From NCBI RefSeq assembly GCF_017743995.1, contig NZ_JAGHRB010000009.1:124001-188000 (forward strand): a stretch of DNA of 64,000 nucleotides, given 5' to 3'. The first letter of the stretch is position 1. Every line of letters begins with the position of its first letter. A model generated the notes under the pieces. That model worked only from the letters and a program-made list of their open reading frames with translations. It had not been told where the DNA came from and ran no database searches. The stretch is from Ruegeria sp. R13_0. Its GTDB lineage: Bacteria > Pseudomonadota > Alphaproteobacteria > Rhodobacterales > Rhodobacteraceae. Below are positions 1 through 7,022 of this stretch, piece after piece. Position numbers and translations under genes: made by a program.

Positions 1-254
1 GCGGTGGTCGCAAACACAAAGGTGGTGTCTGACAGCGACCCCGCCAGATCGTCAAACAGTTGCGCCTCATCCAGAAGCCGACCGGCGCCGCTGGACATCG
101 CCACCGCCTTCGGGTTCGGCCACCCGTCCCGAGGAGCCACGATCCGCATCCGGTCCAGCCCGAAATTCCACATCGCCCGCGCGGCGGCCCCGATGTTTTC
201 GCCCATTTGCGGGCGCACGAGCACGAAGGAAGGCTGAGAGGTGTCACTGGGCAT
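1..254 (-). CDS. TrmJ/SpoU-family RNA 2'-O-methyltransferase, N-terminal part (runs off the window)
   Basis: This reads as the first 84 codons of a SPOUT-class RNA ribose methyltransferase of the TrmJ/LasT type, which methylates position 32 in the tRNA anticodon loop. The ATG is at 254 on the minus strand. The visible residues show the family N-terminus: FVLVRPQMGENIGAAARAM, then NFGL, RMRIVAPRDGWPNPKA and MSSGAG. The SAM-binding trefoil knot would lie in the missing C-terminal half. It is divergent from the ThiE-like gene. Family membership is fairly secure; the exact tRNA target is inferred from the family. Confidence 0.85.
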   Translation of the reverse strand, partial: MPSDTSQPSFVLVRPQMGENIGAAARAMWNFGLDRMRIVAPRDGWPNPKAVAMSSGAGRLLDEAQLFDDLAGSLSDTTFVFATT

Positions 255-315
255 GGCTGTCTCCGAAAACTCCGCCTGCTCTAATCACCCAGCCTCATCA
301 GGGCAACCCGATCCT

Positions 316-338
316 CTTCTTCTGTTCCCAAATACCCG
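316..338 (-). repeat. Degenerate copy of the dispersed terminator-like repeat
   Basis: The plus text contains CTTCTTCTGTTC followed by CCAAATACC. This matches the tail-plus-stem part of the copy at 5891-5921 in the same orientation. The hairpin half is poorly conserved here, so it looks like a relic. It lies in the 160-base gap between the methyltransferase start and the ThiE-like start. Confidence 0.4.
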
Positions 339-415
339 CTCGGCAGGCTTAAAAGTTTGCTTCCCGCGTTCAATCCGCTAAACCGCGCCAAAGAATGAAA
401 GCGAAGGACGCGCTA

Positions 416-1036
416 ATGGACACCCCCGAGCAGCCTCAGATCTATCTGATCACACCGCCGACCATCACGCTTAGCACCTTCCCCGACCAATTGGCGCGGG
501 TTCTGGACGGGTCCGAGATCGCCTGCATCCGGCTGGCCTTGGCTGGGAATGACGAGGACACGATCGCGCGCGCCGCAGATGCCTGCCGCGAGGTTGCCCA
601 TGCGCGTGACGTGGCCATCGTGATCTCGAACCACGTCCTGCTGGCGCAACGGCTGGGGCTGGACGGCGTACATTTGGACGACGCGGCACGCTCGGTCCGG
701 GGTGCTCGCAAAGAGCTTGGCGCAGATGCGATTGTCGGCAGCTTTTGCGGGTCCTCCAGCCATGATGGCCTGACGGCTGGCGAAGCAGGCGTTGACTACG
801 TCGCCTTCGGTCCTGTCGGAGCGTCTTCTCTGGGCGATGGAACCTTGGCCGAGAAAGACCTGTTCCAATGGTGGTCGGAGATGATTGAGGTCCCGATCGT
901 GGCCGAGGGCGGCCTGACCCCAGACCTGATCCGCACTCTGTCCCCGCATACGGATTTCTTCGGCATCGGCGATGAAATCTGGTCGGCCGAGGACCCGGCG
1001 GCCGCTCTGAACGAGCTTTTGTCCCATATGGCTTAG
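416..1036 (+). CDS. ThiE-like thiamine phosphate synthase family protein, degenerate active site
   Basis: A 206-residue TIM-barrel protein related to thiamine phosphate synthase. Start 416 was chosen over an in-frame ATG at 395 because GAAGGA lies 7 bases upstream. Family landmarks are DGVHLDD near the middle, DYVAFGPVGASS, and VAEGGLTPD near the phosphate-binding end. Key residues look altered: the strand that normally reads QxRxK is CIRLA here, and the lysine of the usual GPVFPTxTK loop is missing. No other thiamine gene is nearby. It could be a weak ThiE or a paralogue with another role. The gene overlaps the convergent HupE-like gene by 4 bases. Confidence 0.65.
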   Translation: MDTPEQPQIYLITPPTITLSTFPDQLARVLDGSEIACIRLALAGNDEDTIARAADACREVAHARDVAIVISNHVLLAQRLGLDGVHLDDAARSVRGARKELGADAIVGSFCGSSSHDGLTAGEAGVDYVAFGPVGASSLGDGTLAEKDLFQWWSEMIEVPIVAEGGLTPDLIRTLSPHTDFFGIGDEIWSAEDPAAALNELLSHMA

Positions 1037-2145
1037 CTGAGTATCAGGGGCTCGGCCAACCAATAGACGGAAATTCCCGCAATCAGGATCGAGGCCAGAA
1101 CCGATATCCGGCCTCGCATCCTCTCAGACGCCCCGGAAATCAAAGCTGAGACCGCAAAAACTGCGGCAGCGATGGCGTAAAGCGCCACCAGCACCCCGCC
1201 CGCATAGCCGAATATCGCGGGCGGCAAATGATCCGGTGGCACCCCAATCGTCGCCAACGAAGTGCTGAGCGTGATCCCACACAACAATCCGGTCCCGAAA
1301 ACCGCCAGCAGACGGAATACGGTCAGCCGCCTAAGAACCACATTCCACAGCGCCAAAACGAGGGTTGCAACCGTAAGCGCCTGAGAGGAGGCCGCGAAAG
1401 GCAAAGCAACCGCGCCATAGACCGACAGCGCCAGACCGAAGATCAGCCCGAGGGACACAAACAGCATCTGCGCCAACATCGGACGCAGGCTGAGGGTCAA
1501 AAAGACCAGCGACAGGACAAGGGCGATTTCGTGAAAGCCATGCGGAAGAATGCGAGACAGACCCTTTGGCAGAAACACCTCCAGCACCTGTTGCGGGCCG
1601 AGCGCGGCACCGCCTTGCAACGGGATCAGAGGGCTGACCTCTCCGGCGACCAGATAGCCCGTGTAGGGCGCGTCGACACGCTGTTGTTTCACGACGGCAG
1701 GCCCGTGCCCCTCGGGCCATGTCAGGCGCAGACTGGATGCCCCATCCGGCAGCGGCGCGGCCAGCAGCAGCTTTGACAGACGCGGAGTATCAGGATCGCC
1801 AACAATAGGAATACGCACGCCCTCATAGGACAGGCGGGCCGCGCCTGCGACCTCAACCCTCAGCGTCTCGGCCCAGTCTTTGACAAAAGCCCGAACCTCA
1901 GGCTCCAGCTCTGAGGAGACGCGCCGGCGCAGCTCTCTGTACCGGGCGTCATCGGCGAAATCGGGGCGGGCTTCGGGGTCGATCCCGGACAGGAACATTT
2001 CGGCATTCAGCGTGACCTCAAGAAACAGAGTGTCTGCCTTCGTCCAGAACTCGACTATCGTCGGGGCGGTCTGCGCCTTCGCGGACCATGCCGAAACGGC
2101 CAGAAAAGCAGGCAAAATCAGGAGGAAACGGAAAATACCGCTCAT
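1033..2145 (-). CDS. HupE/UreJ-like membrane protein with periplasmic N-terminal domain
   Basis: A 370-residue protein with a signal peptide (residues 1-24, hydrophobic LLILPAFLAVSAWS, cut after AKA), a soluble periplasmic domain to about residue 200, and six or seven membrane segments after that. The layout matches the HupE_UreJ_2 group, in which the first membrane helix carries a GFxHI...DH motif. Here it reads PHGFHEIAL and the later DH pair is absent, so metal binding is doubtful. There are no hydrogenase or urease genes nearby. Members are usually of unknown function; nickel or cobalt transport is only a family-level guess. ATG at 2145 with GGAGG-like purines further upstream. Confidence 0.6.
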   Translation of the reverse strand: MSGIFRFLLILPAFLAVSAWSAKAQTAPTIVEFWTKADTLFLEVTLNAEMFLSGIDPEARPDFADDARYRELRRRVSSELEPEVRAFVKDWAETLRVEVAGAARLSYEGVRIPIVGDPDTPRLSKLLLAAPLPDGASSLRLTWPEGHGPAVVKQQRVDAPYTGYLVAGEVSPLIPLQGGAALGPQQVLEVFLPKGLSRILPHGFHEIALVLSLVFLTLSLRPMLAQMLFVSLGLIFGLALSVYGAVALPFAASSQALTVATLVLALWNVVLRRLTVFRLLAVFGTGLLCGITLSTSLATIGVPPDHLPPAIFGYAGGVLVALYAIAAAVFAVSALISGASERMRGRISVLASILIAGISVYWLAEPLILS

Positions 2146-2310
2146 CTGCGACGCTCATCAATAAAATCATCAATCATACACATCGAGTGTCCCGCCGAAC
2201 GCATCGGATCGCAAGTCGAAACAACTGCGGGCGAGATCACAGAGGCCTTATCGCTATTATCGCTGACGTTCTGGCTTGCACGGCCCTCAGCGCTGCGGCA
2301 TGACAGCACC

Positions 2311-3204
2311 ATGACTCAAAACAGCGAAATCCTGTGTATCGGCTCGGTCCTGTGGGACGTGATCGGACGCTCGGCCAGTGCCATGCGGCAAGGATCGGAC
2401 GTGCCTGGGCGGATCACCCGCCTACCCGGCGGCGTCGCCATGAACATCGCCATGACGCTGGTGCGGTTTGGCATGACCCCAACCCTGCTGACCGCCATTG
2501 GCCGCGACCCGGAAGGTGATGAGCTTGTCCATGCCTGCGCCCGGCTGGGCATGGTCACCGACCATATCTACCGCTCGCAAGACTTGCCGACCGATCGCTA
2601 CATGGCCGTCGAAGGAGCCAATGGCCTGATAGCGGCCATCGCTGACGCCCACTCACTTGAGGCTTCGGGGGCGAAAATCCTTCGCCCGTTGATGCACGGA
2701 CCGCTGGGCTATGAGAACACACCGTTCGAAGGACCCATTGCGCTGGACGGCAACCTGACGCTGGACTTGCTGGAAGAAATCGCGCAAAGCCCCGCCTTCG
2801 CCAAGGCGGACCTGCGGGTTGCACCGGCCTCGCCTGGCAAGGCTGAACGTCTACTGCCCTTCCTCAAACACGCCCGCGCGACGCTTTATGTGAACCTCGA
2901 GGAGGCTGGCCTGCTGTGCCAGCGCGAGTTTACCGATTCCGAATCCGCCGCCAAAGGCCTGCTGGACCGGGGCGCGCTGCGCGTTCTCGTCACCGATGGC
3001 GGCAATTCGGCCACCGTGGGCTCAGCCTCGGGCGTTCTGACCCAGACACCTCCGTCCGTGCTTGTGACCCGCGTGACCGGCGCTGGTGACACGTTCATGG
3101 CCGCCCATATCGCTTCAGAATCAGACGGCGCCGACGTGCAAACGGCTTTGACCCGCGCGCTCCACGCCGCTGCAACCTACGTTTCAGGAGAAACTCCGCT
3201 GTGA
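2311..3204 (+). CDS. psuK: PfkB-family sugar kinase, probable pseudouridine kinase
   Basis: A 297-residue ribokinase-fold kinase. The N-terminus has the substrate-binding pattern IGSVLWDVIGR and GGVAMNIAMTL; the C-terminus has the catalytic anion hole VTGAGDTFMAAH, in which the Asp is the general base. The assignment as pseudouridine kinase (pseudouridine to pseudouridine 5'-phosphate) rests on translational coupling: its TGA overlaps the GTG of psuG by 4 bases. The pair degrades pseudouridine from RNA turnover to uracil plus ribose 5-phosphate. No clear Shine-Dalgarno precedes this ATG. No nucleoside transporter is adjacent. Confidence 0.85.
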   Translation: MTQNSEILCIGSVLWDVIGRSASAMRQGSDVPGRITRLPGGVAMNIAMTLVRFGMTPTLLTAIGRDPEGDELVHACARLGMVTDHIYRSQDLPTDRYMAVEGANGLIAAIADAHSLEASGAKILRPLMHGPLGYENTPFEGPIALDGNLTLDLLEEIAQSPAFAKADLRVAPASPGKAERLLPFLKHARATLYVNLEEAGLLCQREFTDSESAAKGLLDRGALRVLVTDGGNSATVGSASGVLTQTPPSVLVTRVTGAGDTFMAAHIASESDGADVQTALTRALHAAATYVSGETPL

Positions 3205-4112
3205 TCCCTATCCACTACTCTGCCGAGGTCCGCGCCGCGAAAGACGCAGGCCACCCCATCGTGGCGCTGGAAAGCACCATCATTACCCACGGCATGCCCT
3301 ACCCTCAGAACGTTGAGGTCGCCGCACAGGTGGAACAGGACATCTGCGATGCCGGAGCTGTGCCAGCCACCATGGCCGTGATCGAAGGCGTGCTGCATGT
3401 GGGCCTTGAACCCAACCAGCTGCAGGCCTTGGGCCAGGCTCAGGGTGTTGCGAAAATCTCGCGCGCGGATATGGCGGCGTGCATCTCGACCGGCGGGACC
3501 GGAGCCACAACAGTGGCCGCAACAATGATCGCCGCGCAATATGCGGGGATCGAGGTGTTTGCGACCGGCGGGATCGGAGGCGTCCATCAGGGGGCCGAGA
3601 CCACGTTTGACATCTCAGCCGACCTGCATGAGCTGGGCCAAACCCCGGTAACGGTTGTGGCGGCGGGTGCCAAAGCGATCCTCGATCTGGCAAAAACGCT
3701 TGAGGTGCTGGAAACGCTGGGCGTTCCGGTCATCGCCTATGGTCAGGACGCCTTTCCCGCCTTCTGGTCCGCGAAATCCCCCTATGCCGCACCGTTGCGT
3801 ATGGACAGCGCCGAGGCCATCGCCAAGGCTCATGCGACGCGCCGCGCGCTGGGTCTGCCGGGCGGTCAGCTGGTCGCGAACCCGATCCCGACCGCAGACC
3901 AGATCCCGGCCGAGGAACTGGCCCCAATCATCGCCTCAGCCCAGGCGGATGCCGATGCCCATCGGATCACCGGCAAGGCCGTCACGCCCTATCTGCTGCA
4001 GCGGATCTTTGAAAAGACCGAGGGCCGCTCCCTCACCGCAAACATCGCCCTGGTGCGCAACAACGCGCGATTGGCGGCGAATATCGCTAAGGCACTGGTA
4101 AACGGCGCGTAA
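3201..4112 (+). CDS. psuG: Pseudouridine-5'-phosphate glycosidase
   Basis: A 303-residue PsuG/IndA-family enzyme that reversibly splits pseudouridine 5'-phosphate into uracil and ribose 5-phosphate. Family landmarks are ALESTIITHGMPYPQN at the N-terminus, the glycine-rich STGGTGATTVAATM, FATGGIGGVH, and the lysine in VVAAGAKAILDLAKT. Length is normal (about 300-310). It starts with GTG inside the psuK stop, so the two are co-translated. The next gene (DUF502) starts 64 bases downstream and may share the transcript. Confidence 0.95.
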   Translation: MIPIHYSAEVRAAKDAGHPIVALESTIITHGMPYPQNVEVAAQVEQDICDAGAVPATMAVIEGVLHVGLEPNQLQALGQAQGVAKISRADMAACISTGGTGATTVAATMIAAQYAGIEVFATGGIGGVHQGAETTFDISADLHELGQTPVTVVAAGAKAILDLAKTLEVLETLGVPVIAYGQDAFPAFWSAKSPYAAPLRMDSAEAIAKAHATRRALGLPGGQLVANPIPTADQIPAEELAPIIASAQADADAHRITGKAVTPYLLQRIFEKTEGRSLTANIALVRNNARLAANIAKALVNGA

Positions 4113-4176
4113 ACCTGCCCTATTGCACCGGCGCTTCGGACTGCTTAGGTAGTTTTGCAAACCACTCGGACCAGTC

Positions 4177-4875
4177 ATGAACACACCGTTTGACGAAGAG
4201 CCCCACCGCCGCCCCGGCCTGTTCTCGCGCCTGCGCGGTTCTTTTCTGACGGGTATCGTTGTCATTGCACCTGTCTGGCTGACAATCTGGCTGATCTGGT
4301 CCGTCGTGGGCTGGATCGACAGCGCCGTTCTACCGCTGGTGCCACAGCAGTTCCGCCCCGAAGAATATGTGGGCATCAACCTGCGCGGCGTCGGGGTCAT
4401 CATCTTCCTGGTGTTCACCATTCTGGTCGGCTGGGTCGCCAAAGGCATCTTGGGCCGGTCCTTCATCTCGTTCACCGAGAGCCTCGTCGATCGGATGCCG
4501 ATCGTCCGTTCGATCTATTCCGGGATCAAACAGATCTCGGAGACGGTGTTCGCGCAGACCGAGCGCTCTTTCGAGAAAGCCTGCCTCGTGCAGTATCCGC
4601 GGCGTGGCATCTGGGCCATCGGGTTCGTATCGACCACAGCAAGGGGTGAGGTCAGCACCCGCGCCGAAACCGGCGGCAACCTCCTAAGCATCTTCATCCC
4701 CACAACGCCCAACCCAACATCCGGCTTTCTGCTGTTCTTCCCAGAAGAAGATGTGATCCTACTGGATATGTCGATTGAAGAGGCCGCAAAGCTCGTGATC
4801 TCGGCCGGTCTTGTCTATCCAAACGAAAAAGATCCGACGCAGCCGCCAGAGAAATCAGCCAAACATTGCGGGTAG
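4177..4875 (+). CDS. DUF502 family inner-membrane protein
   Basis: A 232-residue protein with two membrane helices, at about residues 25-48 (GIVVIAPVWLTIWLIWSVV) and 68-90 (VGVIIFLVFTILVGWVAKG). A cytoplasmic or periplasmic beta-rich region follows, with the signatures RMPIVRSIYSGIKQ, QYPRRGIWAIGFV, FIPTTPNPTSGF and FFPEEDVILLDM. These are hallmarks of DUF502. The function is unknown; relatives occur in many proteobacteria and plants. The end overlaps the convergent patatin gene by 21 bases. Confidence 0.85.
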   Translation: MNTPFDEEPHRRPGLFSRLRGSFLTGIVVIAPVWLTIWLIWSVVGWIDSAVLPLVPQQFRPEEYVGINLRGVGVIIFLVFTILVGWVAKGILGRSFISFTESLVDRMPIVRSIYSGIKQISETVFAQTERSFEKACLVQYPRRGIWAIGFVSTTARGEVSTRAETGGNLLSIFIPTTPNPTSGFLLFFPEEDVILLDMSIEEAAKLVISAGLVYPNEKDPTQPPEKSAKHCG

Positions 4876-5880
4876 ATCGACGGTACTGTGCTGCCCAAGA
4901 TCATCCTTGTGACGTGCCAGAAACCCATCTGCCGCGTCGCGACCCGCGTGCTTCAACTTGTGCAGGATCACCGGATTGGGCACCGTTTTGGTTGCCACGG
5001 ACAAGCTGTTCATCAGCTCATTGTCCGCAATCATGTGAACCAACACGCGGCTCATCTCACCGGCTTTCAACTTACCCTCTTCCAGCAGCCGCTGAACGAA
5101 ATTGATCGCTCGCAACTCGCGGAACAGGGATGAGTTAAAGCTGATCTCATTGATCCGGTTCTGGATTTGCTGAGGCGTAACCGGCAACTCGTCCCGTTCC
5201 AGAGGGTTGATATTCACGACCACCACATCATCCGGCAGGTCGTCCTCGAACAACGGGTACAGCGCCGGGTTGCCGGTATAGCCGCCATCCCAATAGGCCT
5301 CGGTCCTGTCGGTTTCGGGGTCGTAAATCTCAACCGCTTTGAACAGAGTAGGCAAACAGGCCGAGGCCAAAATCGCATTGGTCGAGATCTCATCGCCCGT
5401 AAACACACGGATCTTGCCGCTGCGCACGCAGGTGGCGCACACAAACAGACGTGGCCCTTGATCAGCACAAACCTCATCAAAGTTGAACCGATCCACAACA
5501 GATTCCAGCGGGTTCGAATAGAAAGGGCCATAGGCATAGGGAGACACCATCCGCGACCACGCATCGCCTATGGAGTAAGGCAGCGAATACTCCATCGCCT
5601 GCGCGATGTTCGCAGGTTCAAGGCCGCGAAACCAGTTGGCCATACGCATATCGCCAAGGGCCCCCATGCGTTTCCACAACCCGTCAAGCCGCGCCCGCGC
5701 GCCCGCGCGCCCATTTGCAACCATGCCGGACTTGAACGCAGCCCCGTTTAAAGCCCCGGCCGAGGTTCCGGTGATCGCCGCGACCTCGATATCCTCTTCA
5801 TCCAAAAGCCGGTCGAGAACACCCCAGGTGAACGCCCCATGCGCTCCACCACCCTGCAAGGCAAGATTGATCTGCTTCAC
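4855..5880 (-). CDS. Patatin-like phospholipase family protein
   Basis: A 341-residue serine hydrolase of the patatin/RssA type. It has the oxyanion motif LQGGGAHGAF at the N-terminus, the nucleophile elbow GTSAGA (Ser), and the catalytic Asp in DGGYTGNPA, a Ser-Asp dyad. The start is GTG at 5880, because a longer open frame to 6033 runs through the upstream repeat. It lies 64 bases downstream of the 3-hydroxybutyrate dehydrogenase on the same strand, so a link to lipid or polyhydroxybutyrate turnover is plausible but inferred. Purine-rich AGAAGAAGGG upstream comes from the repeat tail and may act as the ribosome binding site. Confidence 0.88.
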   Translation of the reverse strand: MKQINLALQGGGAHGAFTWGVLDRLLDEEDIEVAAITGTSAGALNGAAFKSGMVANGRAGARARLDGLWKRMGALGDMRMANWFRGLEPANIAQAMEYSLPYSIGDAWSRMVSPYAYGPFYSNPLESVVDRFNFDEVCADQGPRLFVCATCVRSGKIRVFTGDEISTNAILASACLPTLFKAVEIYDPETDRTEAYWDGGYTGNPALYPLFEDDLPDDVVVVNINPLERDELPVTPQQIQNRINEISFNSSLFRELRAINFVQRLLEEGKLKAGEMSRVLVHMIADNELMNSLSVATKTVPNPVILHKLKHAGRDAADGFLARHKDDLGQHSTVDLPAMFG

Positions 5881-5890
5881 GTCCCCAACC

Positions 5891-5938
5891 CTTCTTCTGT
5901 TCAAAAATACCTCGGGGGTATGGGGGCAGAGCCCCCAT
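5891..5938 (-). terminator. Dispersed repeat copy acting as intrinsic terminator after bdhA
   Basis: Read on the minus strand just past the bdhA stop there are two hairpins. The first is ATGGGGGC/GCCCCCAT with an AGA loop (5920-5938). The second is ATACC/GGTAT (5907-5921), followed by a short U-run and then the conserved tail GAACAGAAGAAG. The same tail-plus-stem arrangement recurs elsewhere in the window. Transcription of the downstream patatin gene would have to pass through it or start within it. Confidence 0.6.
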
Positions 5939-5944
5939 GAAACC

Positions 5945-6718
5945 TCACAAAGCCGTCCAGCCCCCATCGACCGAGATCGTCGTTCCTGTGATCTGCGCCG
6001 CCGCATCCGAGCAGAGGAACTGAACCGTACCACCCAGTTGCTCGACCGTGGCGAACTCCTTGGACGGTTGCCGCTCCAACATGACGTTCTTGATCACGTC
6101 CTCACGGCTCATGTTGTATTCCTTCATCGTGTCGGGGATCTGCGCCTCGACCAGAGGTGTCAGCACATAGCCCGGACAAACCGCATTGCATGTGATCGGC
6201 TCTTGCGCGGTTTCCAACGCGACGGCCTTGGTCATGCCAACAACGCCATGCTTAGCCGCCACATAGGCCGCTTTAAACGGAGAGGCTGTCAAACCATGGG
6301 CTGAGGCGATGTTCACGACGCGCCCCCACCCACTCGCGCGCATCAACGGCAAAGCGGCTGCGGTCGTGTGGAAGGCTGAATTCATATTGATCGCAATGAT
6401 CGCGTCCCATTTGTCGATCGGGAACTGGTCAATCGGGGACACATGCTGAATACCCGCATTGTTCACCAGAATATCGCAGGAGCCCGCCTTCTCGATCAGG
6501 GCGCGGCATTCATCCCCTTTGGACATATCGGCCTGAATGTAGCGCGCGTTGGTACCCGTCTCTTTCGAAATCTCTGCGGCCAACGCGTGATCTTCATCCC
6601 GATCCGTGAACGAGTTCAGAACCACATCCGCCCCGGCCTTCGCCAGCTCGCGCGCGATGCCCAGACCGATGCCCGAATTTGATCCCGTGATGATTGCCGT
6701 TTTTCCCGAAAGGCTCAT
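5945..6718 (-). CDS. bdhA: 3-hydroxybutyrate dehydrogenase (SDR family)
   Basis: A 257-residue classical short-chain dehydrogenase that converts D-3-hydroxybutyrate to acetoacetate with NAD, a step of polyhydroxybutyrate and ketone use. It has the nucleotide-binding TGSNSGIGLG, NNAGIQH, the catalytic Ser in NIASAHG, YVAAKHG (Tyr-x-x-x-Lys), and the C-terminal TGTTISVDGGWTAL. The region HGLTASPFKAAYVAAKHG and the late Gln-rich VMLERQPSKEFATVEQ are typical of BdhA. Start 6718 is supported by GAGGAAA 7 bases upstream; the longer frame to 6760 has no such site. Confidence 0.92.
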   Translation of the reverse strand: MSLSGKTAIITGSNSGIGLGIARELAKAGADVVLNSFTDRDEDHALAAEISKETGTNARYIQADMSKGDECRALIEKAGSCDILVNNAGIQHVSPIDQFPIDKWDAIIAINMNSAFHTTAAALPLMRASGWGRVVNIASAHGLTASPFKAAYVAAKHGVVGMTKAVALETAQEPITCNAVCPGYVLTPLVEAQIPDTMKEYNMSREDVIKNVMLERQPSKEFATVEQLGGTVQFLCSDAAAQITGTTISVDGGWTAL

Positions 6719-6816
6719 AACTGCATTTCCTCTGAGTTCACCTGCCACGCAGAGTGCCATGCTGCACCTGCAAAGAAAACGGGGAACTGCAGAATGAGTG
6801 GCTGCAAATCTGCCAA

Positions 6817-6842
6817 AAAAACGCCCGCACGAAGCGGGCGTT
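6817..6842 (-). terminator. Strong minus-strand intrinsic terminator with no known gene
   Basis: On the minus strand AACGCCCGC and GCGGGCGTT pair around a TTCGT loop and are followed by seven T residues. No recognised minus-strand gene ends here: bdhA begins downstream at 6718. It therefore implies a short transcript coming from about 6850-7050 or beyond. A second small hairpin (GGTTTC/GAAACC, 6857-6878) lies just before it. Confidence 0.75.
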
Positions 6843-6896
6843 AAGTTATTGAGGCAGGTTTCATACAGGCAAGAAACCTATCGAGCAGTGAGACCT

Positions 6897-7022
6897 TTAT
6901 AAGCAATTCTGCGCTTTCGTCCAAGCTAAAAGTTTGAAAACAAGAAAAATCATCGCTACGATGAATCCCAACAAAATAAGGCCAGAGCAGGATTGTTTCC
7001 AAAATGAGCCCGTATTTTTCAC
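6897..7022 (-). CDS. Possible 41-residue single-helix membrane peptide
   Basis: From a GTG at 7022 the frame encodes a charged N-terminus (KNTGSFWKQ), one long hydrophobic helix (about residues 14-34, GLILLGFIVAMIFLVFKLL) and a short WTKAQNCL tail. It stops at 6897, 55 bases before the strong terminator at 6817-6842. Its first 19 bases are antisense to the start of the peptide-binding protein gene at 7004. I do not recognise a family. The ribosome binding site is weak. It could be a small membrane protein, a type I toxin-like peptide, or chance within a regulatory RNA. Confidence 0.3.
   Translation of the reverse strand: MKNTGSFWKQSCSGLILLGFIVAMIFLVFKLLAWTKAQNCL

Noticed and set aside
5881-6033. 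Longer N-terminus for the patatin protein (start 6033)
   Set aside because: The extra 51 residues run through the repeat and the bdhA gene in a second frame. The GTG at 5880 gives the normal LQGGGAHG N-terminus.
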